Below are positions 1 through 12,493 of a stretch of 64,000 nt of DNA, piece after piece. Each line of letters starts with the position of its first letter. The stretch's first letter is position 1. The position numbers were made by a program, and so were the translations under genes. Source of the DNA: Desulfomicrobium sp. ZS1 (GTDB lineage Bacteria; Desulfobacterota; Desulfovibrionia; Desulfovibrionales; Desulfomicrobiaceae); assembly GCF_024204645.1 (NCBI RefSeq), contig NZ_CP100351.1, forward strand, positions 3,436,001-3,500,000, read 5' to 3'. The notes under the pieces are model-generated. The model saw only the letters and a list, made by a program, of their open reading frames with translations. It searched no databases and was not told where the DNA came from.

Positions 1-1107
1 GGCCACGGCCCGCTCCACGATGTTTTCGAGTTCTCGCACGTTGCCGGGATATCCGTAGGCCAGCAGCTTCTTGCGCGCATCGGCGGTGAACCCCCGCAGC
101 TGACGCTTCTGGGCGCGGCAAGCCTTTTCCAGAAAATGGTCGGCCAGGGCCAACGCGTCGTCCCCCCGTTCGCGCAGAGGCGGAAGATGCACTTTGACCC
201 CGCTTAGACGGTAATAAAGATCCTCTCGAAAATCGCCGTCGGCCACGCTCTGCTCGACGTTGCGGTTGGTAGCCGAGATGATGCGCACATCCGAGCGCAG
301 TTCTTCCGTCCCGCCAAGGGGAATGAAGCAGCGCTCCTGCACGTAGCGCAACAGCTTGACCTGCGTGGAATGGGCAAGCTCGCCCACTTCGTCCAGAAAA
401 AGAGTCCCGCCCTCGGCCATTTCGAGCAGGCCCTTCTTGGCGCGGTCGGCGCTGGTGAAGGCGCCCTTGCGAAAGCCGAACAGCTCACTTTCCACCAGAT
501 TCTCCGGCAAACCGCCGCAGTTGATGGCCAGGAAAGGGTGCTTTGCGCGCTGACTCTGGCTGTGAATGCAGCGGGCGAAAAGCTCCTTGCCCGTGCCCGA
601 CTCGCCGGTCACGAGCACGCTGATATTTGTCGGGGCGATGCGCCGGACCAGATCGAAGACGGCCTGCATCTGCCGGCTCCCACCGATGATCTCGCCGTAC
701 TGCTTACTGATCTGCCCCTTGAGCCAGTCGTTTTCCTCTTTGAGACGGGCCGTTTCCAGAGTGCGCTCCACCGTGTAGAGCAGGTCGTCGAGCTCGAAGG
801 GTTTGGAGATATAGTCCTTGGCACCATGCTTCATGGCCGTGATGGCGCTCTTGGCGTCGGCGTAGGCCGTGACCATGAGCACGGGCACCTCGGCCCACGT
901 CTCGCGGATGCGCACCAAGAGATCGATCCCGCTTTCGCGGCCCAGGCGCAGGTCCAGCAGAATAAGGGCGATGGATTGCTGCTGCAGCACGGCCAGGGCC
1001 GCTGCCGAGTCGGGCGCGGTCCAGACCGCATGCCCCTTCTTGATCAGGGCGATCTCCAGGACTTCACGCAGGCTCAGGTCATCGTCGACAATAAGTATGT
1101 TGGCCAT
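1..1107 (-). CDS. Sigma-54-dependent NtrC-family response regulator (3' end outside window)
   Basis: The visible 369 codons begin at an ATG at 1107. An N-terminal receiver domain (acidic pocket D8-D10, phosphoacceptor D52 in LLDLRLG) is followed by an AAA+ sigma-54 interaction domain with Walker A GESGTGKE, a Walker B-type [10 protein letters not shown] segment and the arginine-finger region. The C-terminal Fis-type DNA-binding domain lies beyond base 1, so the target cannot be inferred. The usual GAFTGA loop that contacts sigma-54 reads GAFTSA here. The gene follows pyrC by 50 bases in the same direction and has a GGGAAG-type ribosome site, so it may be co-transcribed or have its own promoter. 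The family assignment is firm; the process controlled is unknown. No histidine kinase is adjacent inside the window. Confidence 0.93.
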   Translation of the reverse strand, partial: MANILIVDDDLSLREVLEIALIKKGHAVWTAPDSAAALAVLQQQSIALILLDLRLGRESGIDLLVRIRETWAEVPVLMVTAYADAKSAITAMKHGAKDYISKPFELDDLLYTVERTLETARLKEENDWLKGQISKQYGEIIGGSRQMQAVFDLVRRIAPTNISVLVTGESGTGKELFARCIHSQSQRAKHPFLAINCGGLPENLVESELFGFRKGAFTSADRAKKGLLEMAEGGTLFLDEVGELAHSTQVKLLRYVQERCFIPLGGTEELRSDVRIISATNRNVEQSVADGDFREDLYYRLSGVKVHLPPLRERGDDALALADHFLEKACRAQKRQLRGFTADARKKLLAYGYPGNVRELENIVERAVA

Positions 1108-1157
1108 ATTCTTCCCGTGCTTCCCTGCTTGCAAAAATCAATTCGGCCCTCCCCTCA

Positions 1158-2471
1158 TCAAGGGCGCTTCAGCGTGATTGTCTCCAATCTGGTAAAGACA
1201 GCCCTGCCGCCCAGAAAATGGGCCATGACCCGGCCCGGCACCTCCTTGTCCAGGCAGGGCGTGTTCTTGCCCTTGGACAAGAGGGCCCCGGCCGTGGCCA
1301 CCCAGGCCAGATCCGGATCAAAAAGCACAAAGTCCGCCGGATCTCCGGGCCGCATGCGATTGGCGGGCAGACCGAAGATGGCGGCCGTGTTCCAGCACCA
1401 CAAACGGCTTATGTCGGCAAATTCAAGCTCCCCGCTGCGCACCAGTTCATAGGTCAGGGACAGTGCCGTATCAAGGCCACAGATGCCGTTTGGCGCGTCG
1501 GCGAAGGTCACTTCCTTTTCATGGGCGGCGTGAGGCGCATGGTCCGTGACCAGGATGTCGATGACTCCCGTGCGCACGGCCTGGCGCAGGGCCAGCACAT
1601 CGTCGCGGGTGCGCAGGGGGGGATTTACCCGCACGCTGGTATCGTAGCCCTCGACCCGGGATTCATCCCAGAGCAGGTAGTGCGGGCAGGTTTCCGCCGT
1701 GACCTTGACGCCGCGCTCCTTGGCGTCGGCGATGAGCTCCACCGACTGCCGGCAGCTGATGTGGGCCAGATGGATGGGCAGGTCCAGATAGGAAGCCAAG
1801 AGAATGTCGCGAGCGACCTGCATGGCCTCGGATGCGGTGGGAATGCCTTTGAGGCCCAGACGGCTCGAAACCTCGCCCTCGTTCATGACTCCGCCCTTGC
1901 CCAGCCACGGGTCCTCGCAGTGGTCGATGACCTTCAGGCCGAAATCCGCCGCATATTCCATGGCCCGCCGAAAAAGCTCCGCGTTTTCAACAGGCAGGCC
2001 GTCGTTGGACAGGGCCACGCAACCGGCCCGGGCCAGCTCCCCGGCCGCAGCCAGCTCCTTGCCCAGAAGGCCCACGGTCAGCGCCCCCACGGGCCGCACC
2101 CAGGGACCATACGGAAAGGCCTCCCCCGCCTTTTGCAACATGAAGCGGGTCACGGAGGCGTTGTCGTTGACGGGGATCGTGTTGGCCATGGCCATGACCT
2201 GGCCAAAGCCTCCCCCGGCTGCGGCGGACAGACCGGACCTGATGTCTTCTTTGTATTCCTGACCAGGCTCGCGCAGATGCACGTGCGCATCGATAAGGCT
2301 CGGCAGGAGAGTCAGCCCCCCCGCATCGACAATCTCGGTCCCGGACATGCCAACAGGCGCGGCAACGGTTCCGGCCTCGGCCAGTTCCAGCACGCGGCCC
2401 TCGCCAATGAAGAGGTCGCAGCTGCGATCCTCCCAGGAAACATTGCGAATCAGACAATCTACATGTGCCAT
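1158..2471 (-). CDS. pyrC: Dihydroorotase (class I)
   Basis: 437-residue amidohydrolase that cyclises N-carbamoyl-aspartate to dihydroorotate, the third step of pyrimidine synthesis, in the cytoplasm. The metal site motif DAHVHLREPG lies near residue 60, a second His cluster HLAHIS near residue 240, and the DHAPH motif with the catalytic Asp near residue 310. Length fits class I (PyrC/AllB-like, about 430 residues) and not the shorter E. coli class II form. It starts 22 bases after pyrB, so the two form an operon. In many bacteria a similar protein next to pyrB is an inactive PyrC' partner of aspartate transcarbamoylase. Here the HxH and DHAPH motifs are intact, so I favour an active enzyme. 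Confidence 0.93.
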   Translation of the reverse strand: MAHVDCLIRNVSWEDRSCDLFIGEGRVLELAEAGTVAAPVGMSGTEIVDAGGLTLLPSLIDAHVHLREPGQEYKEDIRSGLSAAAGGGFGQVMAMANTIPVNDNASVTRFMLQKAGEAFPYGPWVRPVGALTVGLLGKELAAAGELARAGCVALSNDGLPVENAELFRRAMEYAADFGLKVIDHCEDPWLGKGGVMNEGEVSSRLGLKGIPTASEAMQVARDILLASYLDLPIHLAHISCRQSVELIADAKERGVKVTAETCPHYLLWDESRVEGYDTSVRVNPPLRTRDDVLALRQAVRTGVIDILVTDHAPHAAHEKEVTFADAPNGICGLDTALSLTYELVRSGELEFADISRLWCWNTAAIFGLPANRMRPGDPADFVLFDPDLAWVATAGALLSKGKNTPCLDKEVPGRVMAHFLGGRAVFTRLETITLKRP

Positions 2472-2493
2472 GGTACCACCATCTTAAAATTTA

Positions 2494-3426
2494 TCATGCC
2501 GAAATCCGGGTCCGGGTCAAATACAAATGCAGAAGGGTCATGCGCACGGCCACGCCCGAGGCGACCTGATCCAGAATAAGGCTCGCCCCGCAGTCGGCCA
2601 GCTCGGAAGCAATCTCAAGGCCCCGGTTCATGGGACCGGGGTGCATGATCTTCACATCCGCATTGGCCTTTTCCAGATGCCTGGGCGCCAGACCGTAGGT
2701 ACAGGCGTATTCACGCAAATCCGGCAGGAGCCCCGCCTGCTGGCGTTCCAGTTGCAGGCGCAGGCAGATGACCGCGTCCACCCCCTCGCAGGCCTTGGCC
2801 ACGTCGGAAAAAACCTCTACCGGCCAGGTCCGGACCATGGCCGGAAGCAGGGTGCGGGGCGCGCAGATCCGCACGCGGGCCCCGAGCATGGTCAGAAGCT
2901 CCACATCGGAGCGGGCCACCCGGCTGTGCGCGATGTCGCCCAGGATGCACACCGTCTTGCCCGCGAAACGTCCCCAGACCTGATGCAGGGTGAACCCGTC
3001 CAGCAGGGCTTGGGTGGGATGGGCATGCCAACCGTCGCCGGCGTTGATGATGGAACAGGACAGCCGTTCGGCCAGAAACCTGGCCGCCCCGCTGTCCCAG
3101 TGCCGGATGACGATGGCGTCGGGGTTCATGGCCTGCAGGGTCAGGGCCGTGTCTTTGAGACTCTCGCCCTTTTGCAGCGAACTGCCCGATTTGGCCAGGC
3201 TGAAGGTATCGGCTGAAAGGCGCTTGCCAGCCATGTCGAAAGATGTCTTGGTGCGCGTGGACGCCTCGGCGAAAAACAGGACCACGCTCTTGCCCTTCAG
3301 AATGGGCACCTTCTTGATGGGCCGCTGATTCACTTCCGCGAACCGAGCCGCCGTCTCGAAAACATGAGCGATCTCGTCCGCGTCGAGCTGGGAAATCTCC
3401 AAAAGGTCCTTATGCCGCCAATTCAT
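2494..3426 (-). CDS. pyrB: Aspartate carbamoyltransferase catalytic subunit
   Basis: 310 residues counted from the ATG at 3426 (MNWRHKDLL), which is preceded by GGAG at good spacing. Longer in-frame starts upstream would read through the leader and are not supported. It condenses carbamoyl phosphate with aspartate. The carbamoyl-phosphate loop STRTKTSF lies near residue 55, the HPTQALLDG motif near residue 135, and the aspartate-site HPGPMNRG near residue 265. No regulatory subunit pyrI is nearby; pyrC follows directly. The start codon overlaps the stop of a 40-codon leader ORF as ATGA, and a strong intrinsic terminator sits about 50 bases upstream, which suggests control by attenuation. Confidence 0.95.
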   Translation of the reverse strand: MNWRHKDLLEISQLDADEIAHVFETAARFAEVNQRPIKKVPILKGKSVVLFFAEASTRTKTSFDMAGKRLSADTFSLAKSGSSLQKGESLKDTALTLQAMNPDAIVIRHWDSGAARFLAERLSCSIINAGDGWHAHPTQALLDGFTLHQVWGRFAGKTVCILGDIAHSRVARSDVELLTMLGARVRICAPRTLLPAMVRTWPVEVFSDVAKACEGVDAVICLRLQLERQQAGLLPDLREYACTYGLAPRHLEKANADVKIMHPGPMNRGLEIASELADCGASLILDQVASGVAVRMTLLHLYLTRTRISA

Positions 3427-3545
3427 AGCTCCGCCTTGCCGCCCCTGCGGGGGTTGTGATTGCATCGTGACCAAAAAAAAGGGACCCGGCATTTCGCCCG
3501 TCCCTTGTTCCTTACGTACCCCACGGTCTTTCGCACACGTTTCAT
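3423..3545 (-). CDS. Putative pyrB leader peptide (40 aa)
   Basis: A 40-codon ORF (starts [14 protein letters not shown], ends GGKAEL) has an AAGGGG ribosome site seven bases before its ATG. It is very basic and has no recognisable domain. It runs straight through the intrinsic terminator at 3473-3506 and its TGA overlaps the pyrB ATG as ATGA. This arrangement resembles the E. coli pyrBI leader, where a 44-residue peptide overlaps the attenuator and couples translation to read-through at low UTP. The similarity is architectural only; no sequence homology is claimed. A second mini-[16 protein letters not shown], lies just upstream (about 3557-3598). The ORF may simply be chance open frame. Confidence 0.45.
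   Translation of the reverse strand: MKRVRKTVGYVRNKGRAKCRVPFFWSRCNHNPRRGGKAEL
3473..3506 (-). terminator. Intrinsic terminator / candidate pyrBC attenuator
   Basis: On the minus strand AAGGGAC pairs perfectly with GTCCCTT; inside it GGC/GCC can extend the stem around a GAAAT loop, and a run of eight T follows. It lies between gyrA and pyrB, 47 bases upstream of the pyrB start. A separate terminator directly behind gyrA makes this second one more likely to be a pyrB leader attenuator than a gyrA terminator. Confidence 0.8.
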
Positions 3546-3610
3546 GCCATGGCCCCTTACACGACCGGGCTCTCGACGTCCAGTGCGACGGCACGCATGG
3601 CCGGCGCTCC

Positions 3611-3640
3611 AAAAAAGGCGCGCCCCAGCGGAGCGCGCCC
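3611..3640 (-). terminator. Intrinsic terminator of gyrA
   Basis: Minus-strand GGCGCGC pairs with GCGCGCC around a TCCGCTGGG loop and is followed by six T. It begins 26 bases beyond the gyrA stop. Confidence 0.85.
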
Positions 3641-3666
3641 ACATCATTTTTCAAAAACCCACAGGT

Positions 3667-6219
3667 CTATTCCTGCGACTCATCGGGTTCATCCAGCATC
3701 TCGTCATCATCGGGCAGATCCACATCATCCGGGCCGACGAAATCTTCCGGATCCAAATCCGCCGAAGGCACCTCCGCACGCGGAACACCGCTCACTTCCG
3801 GAGCATCGGTCGGCACATGGTCGAAACAGACCACGGTCTGTTCATCCTCAAGACGAACCAGCCGCACTCCCTGGGTGGCTCGGCCGACCAGGCTGATGTC
3901 GGAGATGCCGATGCGGATGATCTTGCTGCCCGAGGTCAGGAGGATGAGCTCATCCGTGGGATAGACCATCATGGCCCCGACAACCTTGCCGGTCTTGGGG
4001 GTGATGCGCATGTTGATGATGCCCTTGCCTCCGCGCGACTGGGCCCGAAAGTGCTCCACCTGGGTGCGCTTGCCGTAGCCGTTCTCCGCGATGGTCAAGA
4101 GCTCCTGCTGAGTGTCCTTGTTAACCACCACGCCGGCCACGACCTGATCGCCCTTGCGCAGGGCCAGGCCCTTCACGCCGGTGGCGGTGCGGCCCATGGC
4201 GCGCACATCGGAGCAGGCGAAACGGATGGAGTAGCCGTCCACCGTGACCAGCACCATCTCGTCGTTGGTTTCCACCTCGCGCACGCCGATAAGCTCATCG
4301 TCGTCACGCATGCCAAGGGCGATGAGACCCACGGCGCGGATGTTGCGATAGAGGTGGACGGAGCTGCGTTTGACCACGCCGAGCTTGGTGTAGAAGAAGT
4401 AGAATTTCTCCTGGTCCAGATCGCGGCAGGTCATGGCCGCAGCGATGTATTCGTTGCTGTCCAGCGGCAGCAGATTGGCCACGTGCTTGCCCCGGGCCGT
4501 GCGCCCGCCCTCGGGGATCTGGTGCACCTTGACCTGGTACATCTTGCCCTTGTTGCTGAACAGATTCATGTACTGGTGGTTGGAAGTCGTCAGGATGAAG
4601 GTGATGAAATCCTCCTCCGCGACCTGCACCCCGGTGATGCCCGTGCCGCCACGGCGCTGCTGACGATAGTTATCAAGGCTGGTGCGCTTCAAATATCCGT
4701 TGCGGGACAGGGTGATGACCACGGGCTCGTCCGGGATGATGTCCTCGATGTCGATGGAATCGGGATCGTGGGCCAGCAGCACGGATTTGCGCGGCGTGGC
4801 GAACGTGTCGCGCAGCTCTTCAAGCTCCTGACGGATGACGGATTTCAAAACCTCGGTGTTCTCGATGACGCTGGTCAGGTACTCGATCTGCTTCAGCAGC
4901 TCCGCGTATTCCTCCAGGAGCTTTTCGCGCTCGAGGTTGGTCAGGCGCTGCAGGCGCATGTCGAGGATGGCCTGGGCCTGGATCTCGGAGAGTTCGAAAC
5001 GTTCACGCAAGCGCTCCTTGGCCTCCTGACCCGTTTTGGAAGCGCGGATCAACTTGACCACCTCGTCGATGAAGTCGAGCGCAATGCGCAGGCCTTCAAG
5101 AATGTGCGCGCGATGCTGGGCTTTTCTGAGGTCGAAGCGGGAACGCCGGATGATCACCTCGCGGCGATAATCCAGGAAATACTCCAGCACCTGCTTCAAG
5201 TTCAAAAGCTGGGGCCGGTTGTTGACCACAGCCATCATGTTGATGCCGAAGCTGGTTTCGAGCGACGTGAACTTGAAAAGCTGATTGATGATCACATCGG
5301 AGAAGACGCCCTTTTTGAGGTCCATGACGATGCGGATGCCCTTCATGTCCGATTCGTCGCGCAGGTCGGAGATGCCTTCGATCTTGCGCTCGTTGACCAG
5401 CATGGCGATCTTCTCGACCAGGGTGGACTTGTTCAAGGCGTAGGGGATCTCTTTGACGACAATGGATTCCAGGTCGCCTTTGCGCTTCTCGATCTCAATG
5501 CGCGAACGGATGCGCACCGAGCCGCGGCCCGTGCGATACGCCTCGCGGATGCCTGCCCGGCCATAGATCAGAGCGCCGGTGGGAAAATCCGGGGCCACGA
5601 TGGAGGTCATGAGCTCGTCGATGGACAGATGCGGGTCGTCCAGCAAGCGCAGAGTGCCTGCGACCACCTCGCCCAGGTTGTGGGGCGGGATGTTGGTGGC
5701 CATGCCCACGGCAATGCCCGAGGAGCCGTTAACCAAGAGGTTCGGAACCTTGGTCGGCAGAACCGAGGGCTCCTGCAGGGAGTTGTCGTAGTTGGGCCGA
5801 AACTCAACTGTGTCTTTTTCGATGTCCGCCAGAAAGGAACCCGCCAGCCGGGACATGCGCACTTCAGTGTAACGCATGGCCGCCGCGGAGTCGCCGTCGA
5901 TGGAACCGAAGTTGCCCTGGCCGTCGACCAGAGGATCACGCATGTTGAATTCCTGGGCCATACGGACCAAGGCATCGTACACGGCCGAATCGCCGTGAGG
6001 ATGAAACTTACCGATGACGTCACCGACCACGCGGGCGGACTTCTTGTAGGCCCGGTTGTAAGAATTGCCGAGCTCGTGCATGGCGAACAGGATGCGCCGG
6101 TGCACGGGCTTGAGGCCATCGCGCACGTCCGGGATGGCCCGGCCGATGATGACGCTCAGCGAATATTCAAGATAGGATTTCTGAAGTTCTTTTTCGATAC
6201 TGATGTTGGACACATCCAC
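3667..6219 (-). CDS. gyrA: DNA gyrase subunit A
   Basis: 850-residue breakage-reunion subunit of gyrase, which introduces negative supercoils with GyrB. The catalytic tyrosine is Y117 in MRYTEVRMS. The quinolone-resistance region [10 protein letters not shown] carries the sensitive-type S78 and D82 (E. coli S83 and D87). The tower and coiled-coil regions follow, and the C-terminal beta-pinwheel contains the GyrA box QRRGGTG near residue 535. The last 35 residues are strongly acidic (Asp/Glu/Pro-rich). The gene follows gyrB by 32 bases in the dnaA-dnaN-gyrB-gyrA cluster. Confidence 0.98.
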   Translation of the reverse strand: MDVSNISIEKELQKSYLEYSLSVIIGRAIPDVRDGLKPVHRRILFAMHELGNSYNRAYKKSARVVGDVIGKFHPHGDSAVYDALVRMAQEFNMRDPLVDGQGNFGSIDGDSAAAMRYTEVRMSRLAGSFLADIEKDTVEFRPNYDNSLQEPSVLPTKVPNLLVNGSSGIAVGMATNIPPHNLGEVVAGTLRLLDDPHLSIDELMTSIVAPDFPTGALIYGRAGIREAYRTGRGSVRIRSRIEIEKRKGDLESIVVKEIPYALNKSTLVEKIAMLVNERKIEGISDLRDESDMKGIRIVMDLKKGVFSDVIINQLFKFTSLETSFGINMMAVVNNRPQLLNLKQVLEYFLDYRREVIIRRSRFDLRKAQHRAHILEGLRIALDFIDEVVKLIRASKTGQEAKERLRERFELSEIQAQAILDMRLQRLTNLEREKLLEEYAELLKQIEYLTSVIENTEVLKSVIRQELEELRDTFATPRKSVLLAHDPDSIDIEDIIPDEPVVITLSRNGYLKRTSLDNYRQQRRGGTGITGVQVAEEDFITFILTTSNHQYMNLFSNKGKMYQVKVHQIPEGGRTARGKHVANLLPLDSNEYIAAAMTCRDLDQEKFYFFYTKLGVVKRSSVHLYRNIRAVGLIALGMRDDDELIGVREVETNDEMVLVTVDGYSIRFACSDVRAMGRTATGVKGLALRKGDQVVAGVVVNKDTQQELLTIAENGYGKRTQVEHFRAQSRGGKGIINMRITPKTGKVVGAMMVYPTDELILLTSGSKIIRIGISDISLVGRATQGVRLVRLEDEQTVVCFDHVPTDAPEVSGVPRAEVPSADLDPEDFVGPDDVDLPDDDEMLDEPDESQE

Positions 6220-6251
6220 CTCAATTCCTTGTAAAAGCTATTGAACTCGAA

Positions 6252-8666
<2,415 letters not shown>

Positions 8667-8750
8667 TCAAATATCTCTATGTAATTTTTCAGCATCACGC
8701 TGATCGGAAGAAGATTCTTCAATATTATTTCACCCTTACAATTAGAGCTC

Positions 8751-9905
8751 TTACAGCTCTTCCTCGCTGTAATAGGTGTCTTCAGTGATCTCCACAGGCA
8801 TGGTGATGATCATGTAGTTCGGGTCGTCCTTGCCCGTGATGCGGCAGGGTTCGGACGGTCCCACGAAAGAAAAGGTCAGGGAGTCGGACACGAAGTGCCC
8901 CAGGATCTCAAGGATGACCTTGGTCGGCAGGGCGATCTTGGACAATTCGCCCTGGTACTGGCAGCTGATCAGCTCCGTGCCTTCGCCGATGTCCTGGCCC
9001 TGGCAATAGAGGGACAGCTCCTCGGGGCCGAAGTCGAAAAACGTGGCCTTGTTAGCTTCGGTGTTGAAAACGAAGATGCGGTCCAGGGCGTCGGTCAGCT
9101 CGTGCCGGTCCACCACCAGGTTGGAAGCGAAGCGGTCTTTATACTGGTTGATGAAATTGCGGTAATCGGCAAAAACATAGGCTTTAAGAGGAAGACTGAA
9201 CGACTCCTTGCGATTCTCGGTGCGCAGGAAGAGCCGCTTGTCCGAAAGGCTGATCTCGATCTCGTCGTTGGTCAGCCATTTGCGGATTTCAAGCAGGTAC
9301 TTCTTGGAGACAAGGAACCCGTCCTGGCCAAGAACCGCGCGGATATCGGGATTGGAGAAACGCAGCAGGCCGAACTGATGGCCGTTCAAACCGCAGATCT
9401 CCACGTCGTCGTTCTCAACGGGCGCGAACTTGATGCAGTTCATGCTGGTCAGGTCCTCGTCGTCGGCAATGCAGAAGGCGATGCGGTCGATGATCTCCTT
9501 GAAGAGATCGCCGGACCAGAGCACGGCGTTCTGGGCGGGAAACGGGTTGAAATCCTGGAACCAGGAGGACTCGTTGGCCGGGAGCTTGTACTTGCGGCGA
9601 CCCTGTTCGATGTGCAAATGCTTGGCGGAAGGATCGAGCTTCAAGGTGATTTCGCCGGGGGGAAGACGGCGCATCAGTTCGCAGAACTTCTTGCCCTGCA
9701 CGCCGACCAGACCGCCATCGCTGATCACGGCCGGATAGACACCCACGAACTCGATGCTCGAATCCGTGGCCAGAATGGAAACGGTGTCTCCTTCGGCCTT
9801 GAGCCAGACCGTGCGCAGATAGGCCGCGCCGGTTTTTGACGGAATGATGTTCGAGGCCTTGAGCAGCCCGTCAATGACCTCTTCCTTACGCACTTTCAAA
9901 AACAT
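8751..9905 (-). CDS. dnaN: DNA polymerase III beta sliding clamp
   Basis: 384 residues from the ATG at 9905 (MFLKVRKEEV), which has AGGAG nine bases upstream; the longer frame back to 9932 overlaps dnaA and lacks a comparable ribosome site. It is the three-domain ring-forming clamp that tethers Pol III, and it ends in the usual hydrophobic/acidic tail after the MIITMPVEI segment. It lies 19 bases after dnaA and is certainly co-transcribed with it. Domain identity is supported by overall pattern and by its place in the dnaA-dnaN-gyrB order. Confidence 0.95.
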   Translation of the reverse strand: MFLKVRKEEVIDGLLKASNIIPSKTGAAYLRTVWLKAEGDTVSILATDSSIEFVGVYPAVISDGGLVGVQGKKFCELMRRLPPGEITLKLDPSAKHLHIEQGRRKYKLPANESSWFQDFNPFPAQNAVLWSGDLFKEIIDRIAFCIADDEDLTSMNCIKFAPVENDDVEICGLNGHQFGLLRFSNPDIRAVLGQDGFLVSKKYLLEIRKWLTNDEIEISLSDKRLFLRTENRKESFSLPLKAYVFADYRNFINQYKDRFASNLVVDRHELTDALDRIFVFNTEANKATFFDFGPEELSLYCQGQDIGEGTELISCQYQGELSKIALPTKVILEILGHFVSDSLTFSFVGPSEPCRITGKDDPNYMIITMPVEITEDTYYSEEEL

Positions 9906-9924
9906 CGCCGACTCCTTCTCCTGA

Positions 9925-11205
9925 CTAGGCAAGGGTTGTTTCGTTCATGGCCAGGCATTTATCGCTCAGCTCATGTAACATGTTTTTTATGCTTTTATCA
10001 TCTCTCTGTAATTGTTCGACTTTTCTGCAGCTGTACAAAACCGTCGAGTGGTCCCTGCCGCCAAAGGCCCGGCCAAGTTCCGGAAAGGACAGGCCGAGGT
10101 GTTTGCGGCACAGGTACATGGCCACCTGCCGGGCAAAAACAAGATCGTGCCTGCGGCCGGAGGACAGGATATCTTCCGGCTTCAGGTTGAATTTGAAGCA
10201 AACAGCATCCAGAATCTGTTCGACGCTCAGGCTCGTTACGGCCCGATCGTCCAGATAATTGAGAATATTGTCAAACTCTTCATCGGAAATATGGTCATGG
10301 ACCAGCTCCCGGTAAGCCCACAGCTTCAACAGACACCCTTCCAGATTGCGCAGATCGGCAAACCGCTGGGCCAGGAGCAGGATTCTGTCCTTGGAGAGAT
10401 CCAAACGGCGCTCCCGGCAACGGGACTGGGCGTACTGGGTGCGGATATCCAGATCCGGAGCTTTAAGCATGACGCTAAGGCCCCACTCCAAACGCGATTT
10501 GAGCTTGGGCGCCAGAAACGTATACCCGCCGACCTTGCCCGTGCAGGCAAAAACCATCTGCTTGCGTTGCAGATGGAAGTGATCGAAGAGCGCCAAAAGC
10601 TCGCCCTGCAGGTAGCGATAGCGGGCAATCTCCTGCAGGTCGTCCACAGCCAGAAGCTGCATCGAAGTCAAAAATTTTCGCGCATCGGACCGGGACGAGT
10701 ACAGCTCGTGCAAATCCTCGATGCCGCCCACATAGGACCCGTCCGCGCCATGTTCGCTGCGGGCATTGGCAATGGCCCGCAGCAAAAAGGATTTGCCCGA
10801 CCCGCTTTCCCCGCAGAGCACAAACGGGTTGTACGGTGCTTCCCGGCTCTGGGCCACTTCCTGAGCCGAGGCCAAAGGGAAGTAGTTCTTGTTGTTGACC
10901 AGGAAGTTGTCGAAAATGAACTCGGATCCAAAAGGCAGGGCCTGACCCGCCGGCCGGGACTCGCGCACGATGCGGGAGCGGCTTCTGTCCCGGCATTCAT
11001 AGGCGATGCTCAGCCCCGAACCGGCCAGGGCCTGCTCGAAACGGACCCGCGCATGCGTTTCAAACCAGTCGGAAAAATATCTGTGCGGAAAGCGCACCGT
11101 GAGCACGGAGCCTTCCACGCTCAAACCCAGGGATGCGCGCCATTTGTCCAGCTCCTCGGCGGAAAATGCCTGCGTGAGCGCCACTTCGACCTGTGCGCCG
11201 TTCAC
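9925..11205 (-). CDS. dnaA: Chromosomal replication initiator DnaA
   Basis: 426-residue AAA+ initiator, slightly short because the linker domain II is reduced. Domain I spans residues 1-75; Walker A is GESGSGKS at 132-139, Walker B LLAVDDLQEI near 190. Domain IV ends with the DnaA signature GRDHSTVLYSCRK that reads DnaA boxes. It heads the dnaA-dnaN-gyrB-gyrA block. The 112 bases between it and the divergent DUF39 gene are GC-rich and contain no TTATCCACA-like box, so oriC is not obvious here. Confidence 0.96.
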   Translation of the reverse strand: MNGAQVEVALTQAFSAEELDKWRASLGLSVEGSVLTVRFPHRYFSDWFETHARVRFEQALAGSGLSIAYECRDRSRSRIVRESRPAGQALPFGSEFIFDNFLVNNKNYFPLASAQEVAQSREAPYNPFVLCGESGSGKSFLLRAIANARSEHGADGSYVGGIEDLHELYSSRSDARKFLTSMQLLAVDDLQEIARYRYLQGELLALFDHFHLQRKQMVFACTGKVGGYTFLAPKLKSRLEWGLSVMLKAPDLDIRTQYAQSRCRERRLDLSKDRILLLAQRFADLRNLEGCLLKLWAYRELVHDHISDEEFDNILNYLDDRAVTSLSVEQILDAVCFKFNLKPEDILSSGRRHDLVFARQVAMYLCRKHLGLSFPELGRAFGGRDHSTVLYSCRKVEQLQRDDKSIKNMLHELSDKCLAMNETTLA

Positions 11206-11317
11206 TCGCTCCCCTCATGGACCGCAACCCGCGGCTGGTTTACTCCGGCGTACAAATCAGACATAGTCATCCCTTGCGGACCGGCTGCGGCCCGATAACA
11301 TATTTTGGAGGACATGC

Positions 11318-12490
11318 ATGAGCGCACCATTTGAAGTCCACAGAACCATCGCCGAAATCAATGAAAAAATCCGACAAGGAAAAGCGGTCGTCCTCAACGC
11401 CAGCGAAATGACCAGTTTAGTTCGCAAGGAAGGCAAGGTCAAGGCCGCCAGACAAGTCGACGTCGTCACCACCGGCACTTTCTCGCCCATGTGCTCCTCT
11501 GGCCTGCTTTTCAATATCGGCCAGCAGCCCCCGACCATCAAGACATCCAAGGCATGGCTCAACGGCGTGCCCTGCTATGCGGGCCTGGCCGCCGTGGACT
11601 CCTATCTCGGGGCCACCGAGCCGACGGAAGAAGATCCACTGAACAAGGTCTATCCCGGCCAGTTCAAATACGGCGGCGGCCATGTCATCGAAGATCTGGT
11701 CAAAGGCAAGCGCGTGCACTTGAAGGCCGAGGCCTACGGCACGGACTGCTACCCGCGCAAGGCCATCGAAAAAAACGTTTCCCTGGCCGAGCTGCGCAAC
11801 GCCATCCTCTTCAACCCGCGCAACTGCTATCAAAATTACAACTGCGCCATAAACCGCACGGACAAGCTCAAATACACCTACATGGGCCCGCTCAAGTCGA
11901 ATATCGGCAACGCCAACTATGCCACGGCCGGAGAGCTGAGCCCACTACTGAACGATCCGTATTTTAAAACCATCGGCCTGGGTACCCGCATCTTCCTGGG
12001 CGGAGGCGTGGGCTACGTCATCGGCGAAGGAACCCAGCATGTCCCCGACCCCCAGCGCAACGAACGCGGCGTGCCCATGAGCGCCTCGGGCACTCTCATG
12101 GTCAAGGGCGACCTCAAAGGCATGAACGCCCGTTATCTGCGCGGAGTCAGCATCGTCGGTTACGGCTGCTCCCTGGCCGTGGGCCTGGGCATCCCCATTC
12201 CCATTTTAAACGAAGAGATGGCCTGGTTCACCGGCGTGGCCGACGAGGACATTCAGGTGCCTGTGGTGGACTACGGCGAGGACTACCCGAACGGATACCC
12301 ATCCAAGTACGGACACGTCAGCTTCTCCGACCTGAAAAAGGGCGTCATCACCGTGGAAGGCAAAGACGTGCCGACCACGCCCCTGACCAGCTACACCCTC
12401 TCTTTGGAAGTGGCGGAAGAGCTCAAGCGCTGGATCCAGGAAGGCAAATTTCTGCTGACCGAAGCCCAGGAACCCATTCCGGCGAGGTGA
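11318..12490 (+). CDS. DUF39 (COG1900) homocysteine biosynthesis protein
   Basis: 390 residues, ATG preceded by GGAGGA. Family knowledge: in methanogens and Desulfovibrio, COG1900/DUF39 proteins convert aspartate semialdehyde plus a sulfide source to homocysteine, bypassing O-acyl-homoserine, and work with a ferredoxin-type partner. The sequence is DUF39 throughout, with conserved cysteines in PMCSSG (near residue 55) and NPRNCYQNYNCA (near residue 170), and it lacks the C-terminal CBS domains found in some homologues. The next gene is the 4Fe-4S DUF362 partner, four bases downstream, which strengthens the call. Confidence 0.85.
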   Translation: MSAPFEVHRTIAEINEKIRQGKAVVLNASEMTSLVRKEGKVKAARQVDVVTTGTFSPMCSSGLLFNIGQQPPTIKTSKAWLNGVPCYAGLAAVDSYLGATEPTEEDPLNKVYPGQFKYGGGHVIEDLVKGKRVHLKAEAYGTDCYPRKAIEKNVSLAELRNAILFNPRNCYQNYNCAINRTDKLKYTYMGPLKSNIGNANYATAGELSPLLNDPYFKTIGLGTRIFLGGGVGYVIGEGTQHVPDPQRNERGVPMSASGTLMVKGDLKGMNARYLRGVSIVGYGCSLAVGLGIPIPILNEEMAWFTGVADEDIQVPVVDYGEDYPNGYPSKYGHVSFSDLKKGVITVEGKDVPTTPLTSYTLSLEVAEELKRWIQEGKFLLTEAQEPIPAR

Positions 12491-12493
12491 GCC

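Noticed and set aside
3427-3654. 76-codon N-terminal extension of pyrB
   Set aside because: It would read through two terminators and the leader, lacks similarity to PyrB, and the ATG at 3426 has a good ribosome site.
3460-6234. 924-codon plus-strand ORF across gyrA
   Set aside because: It is the antisense shadow of gyrA caused by high-GC codon use; the translation is low-complexity, rich in His, Asp, Ala and Val, and has no motif.
11206-11317. Possible oriC between dnaA and the divergent DUF39 gene
   Set aside because: No TTATCCACA-like DnaA boxes or AT-rich unwinding element is visible; the gap is short and GC-rich. The dnaN-gyrB gap is AT-rich but also lacks boxes.
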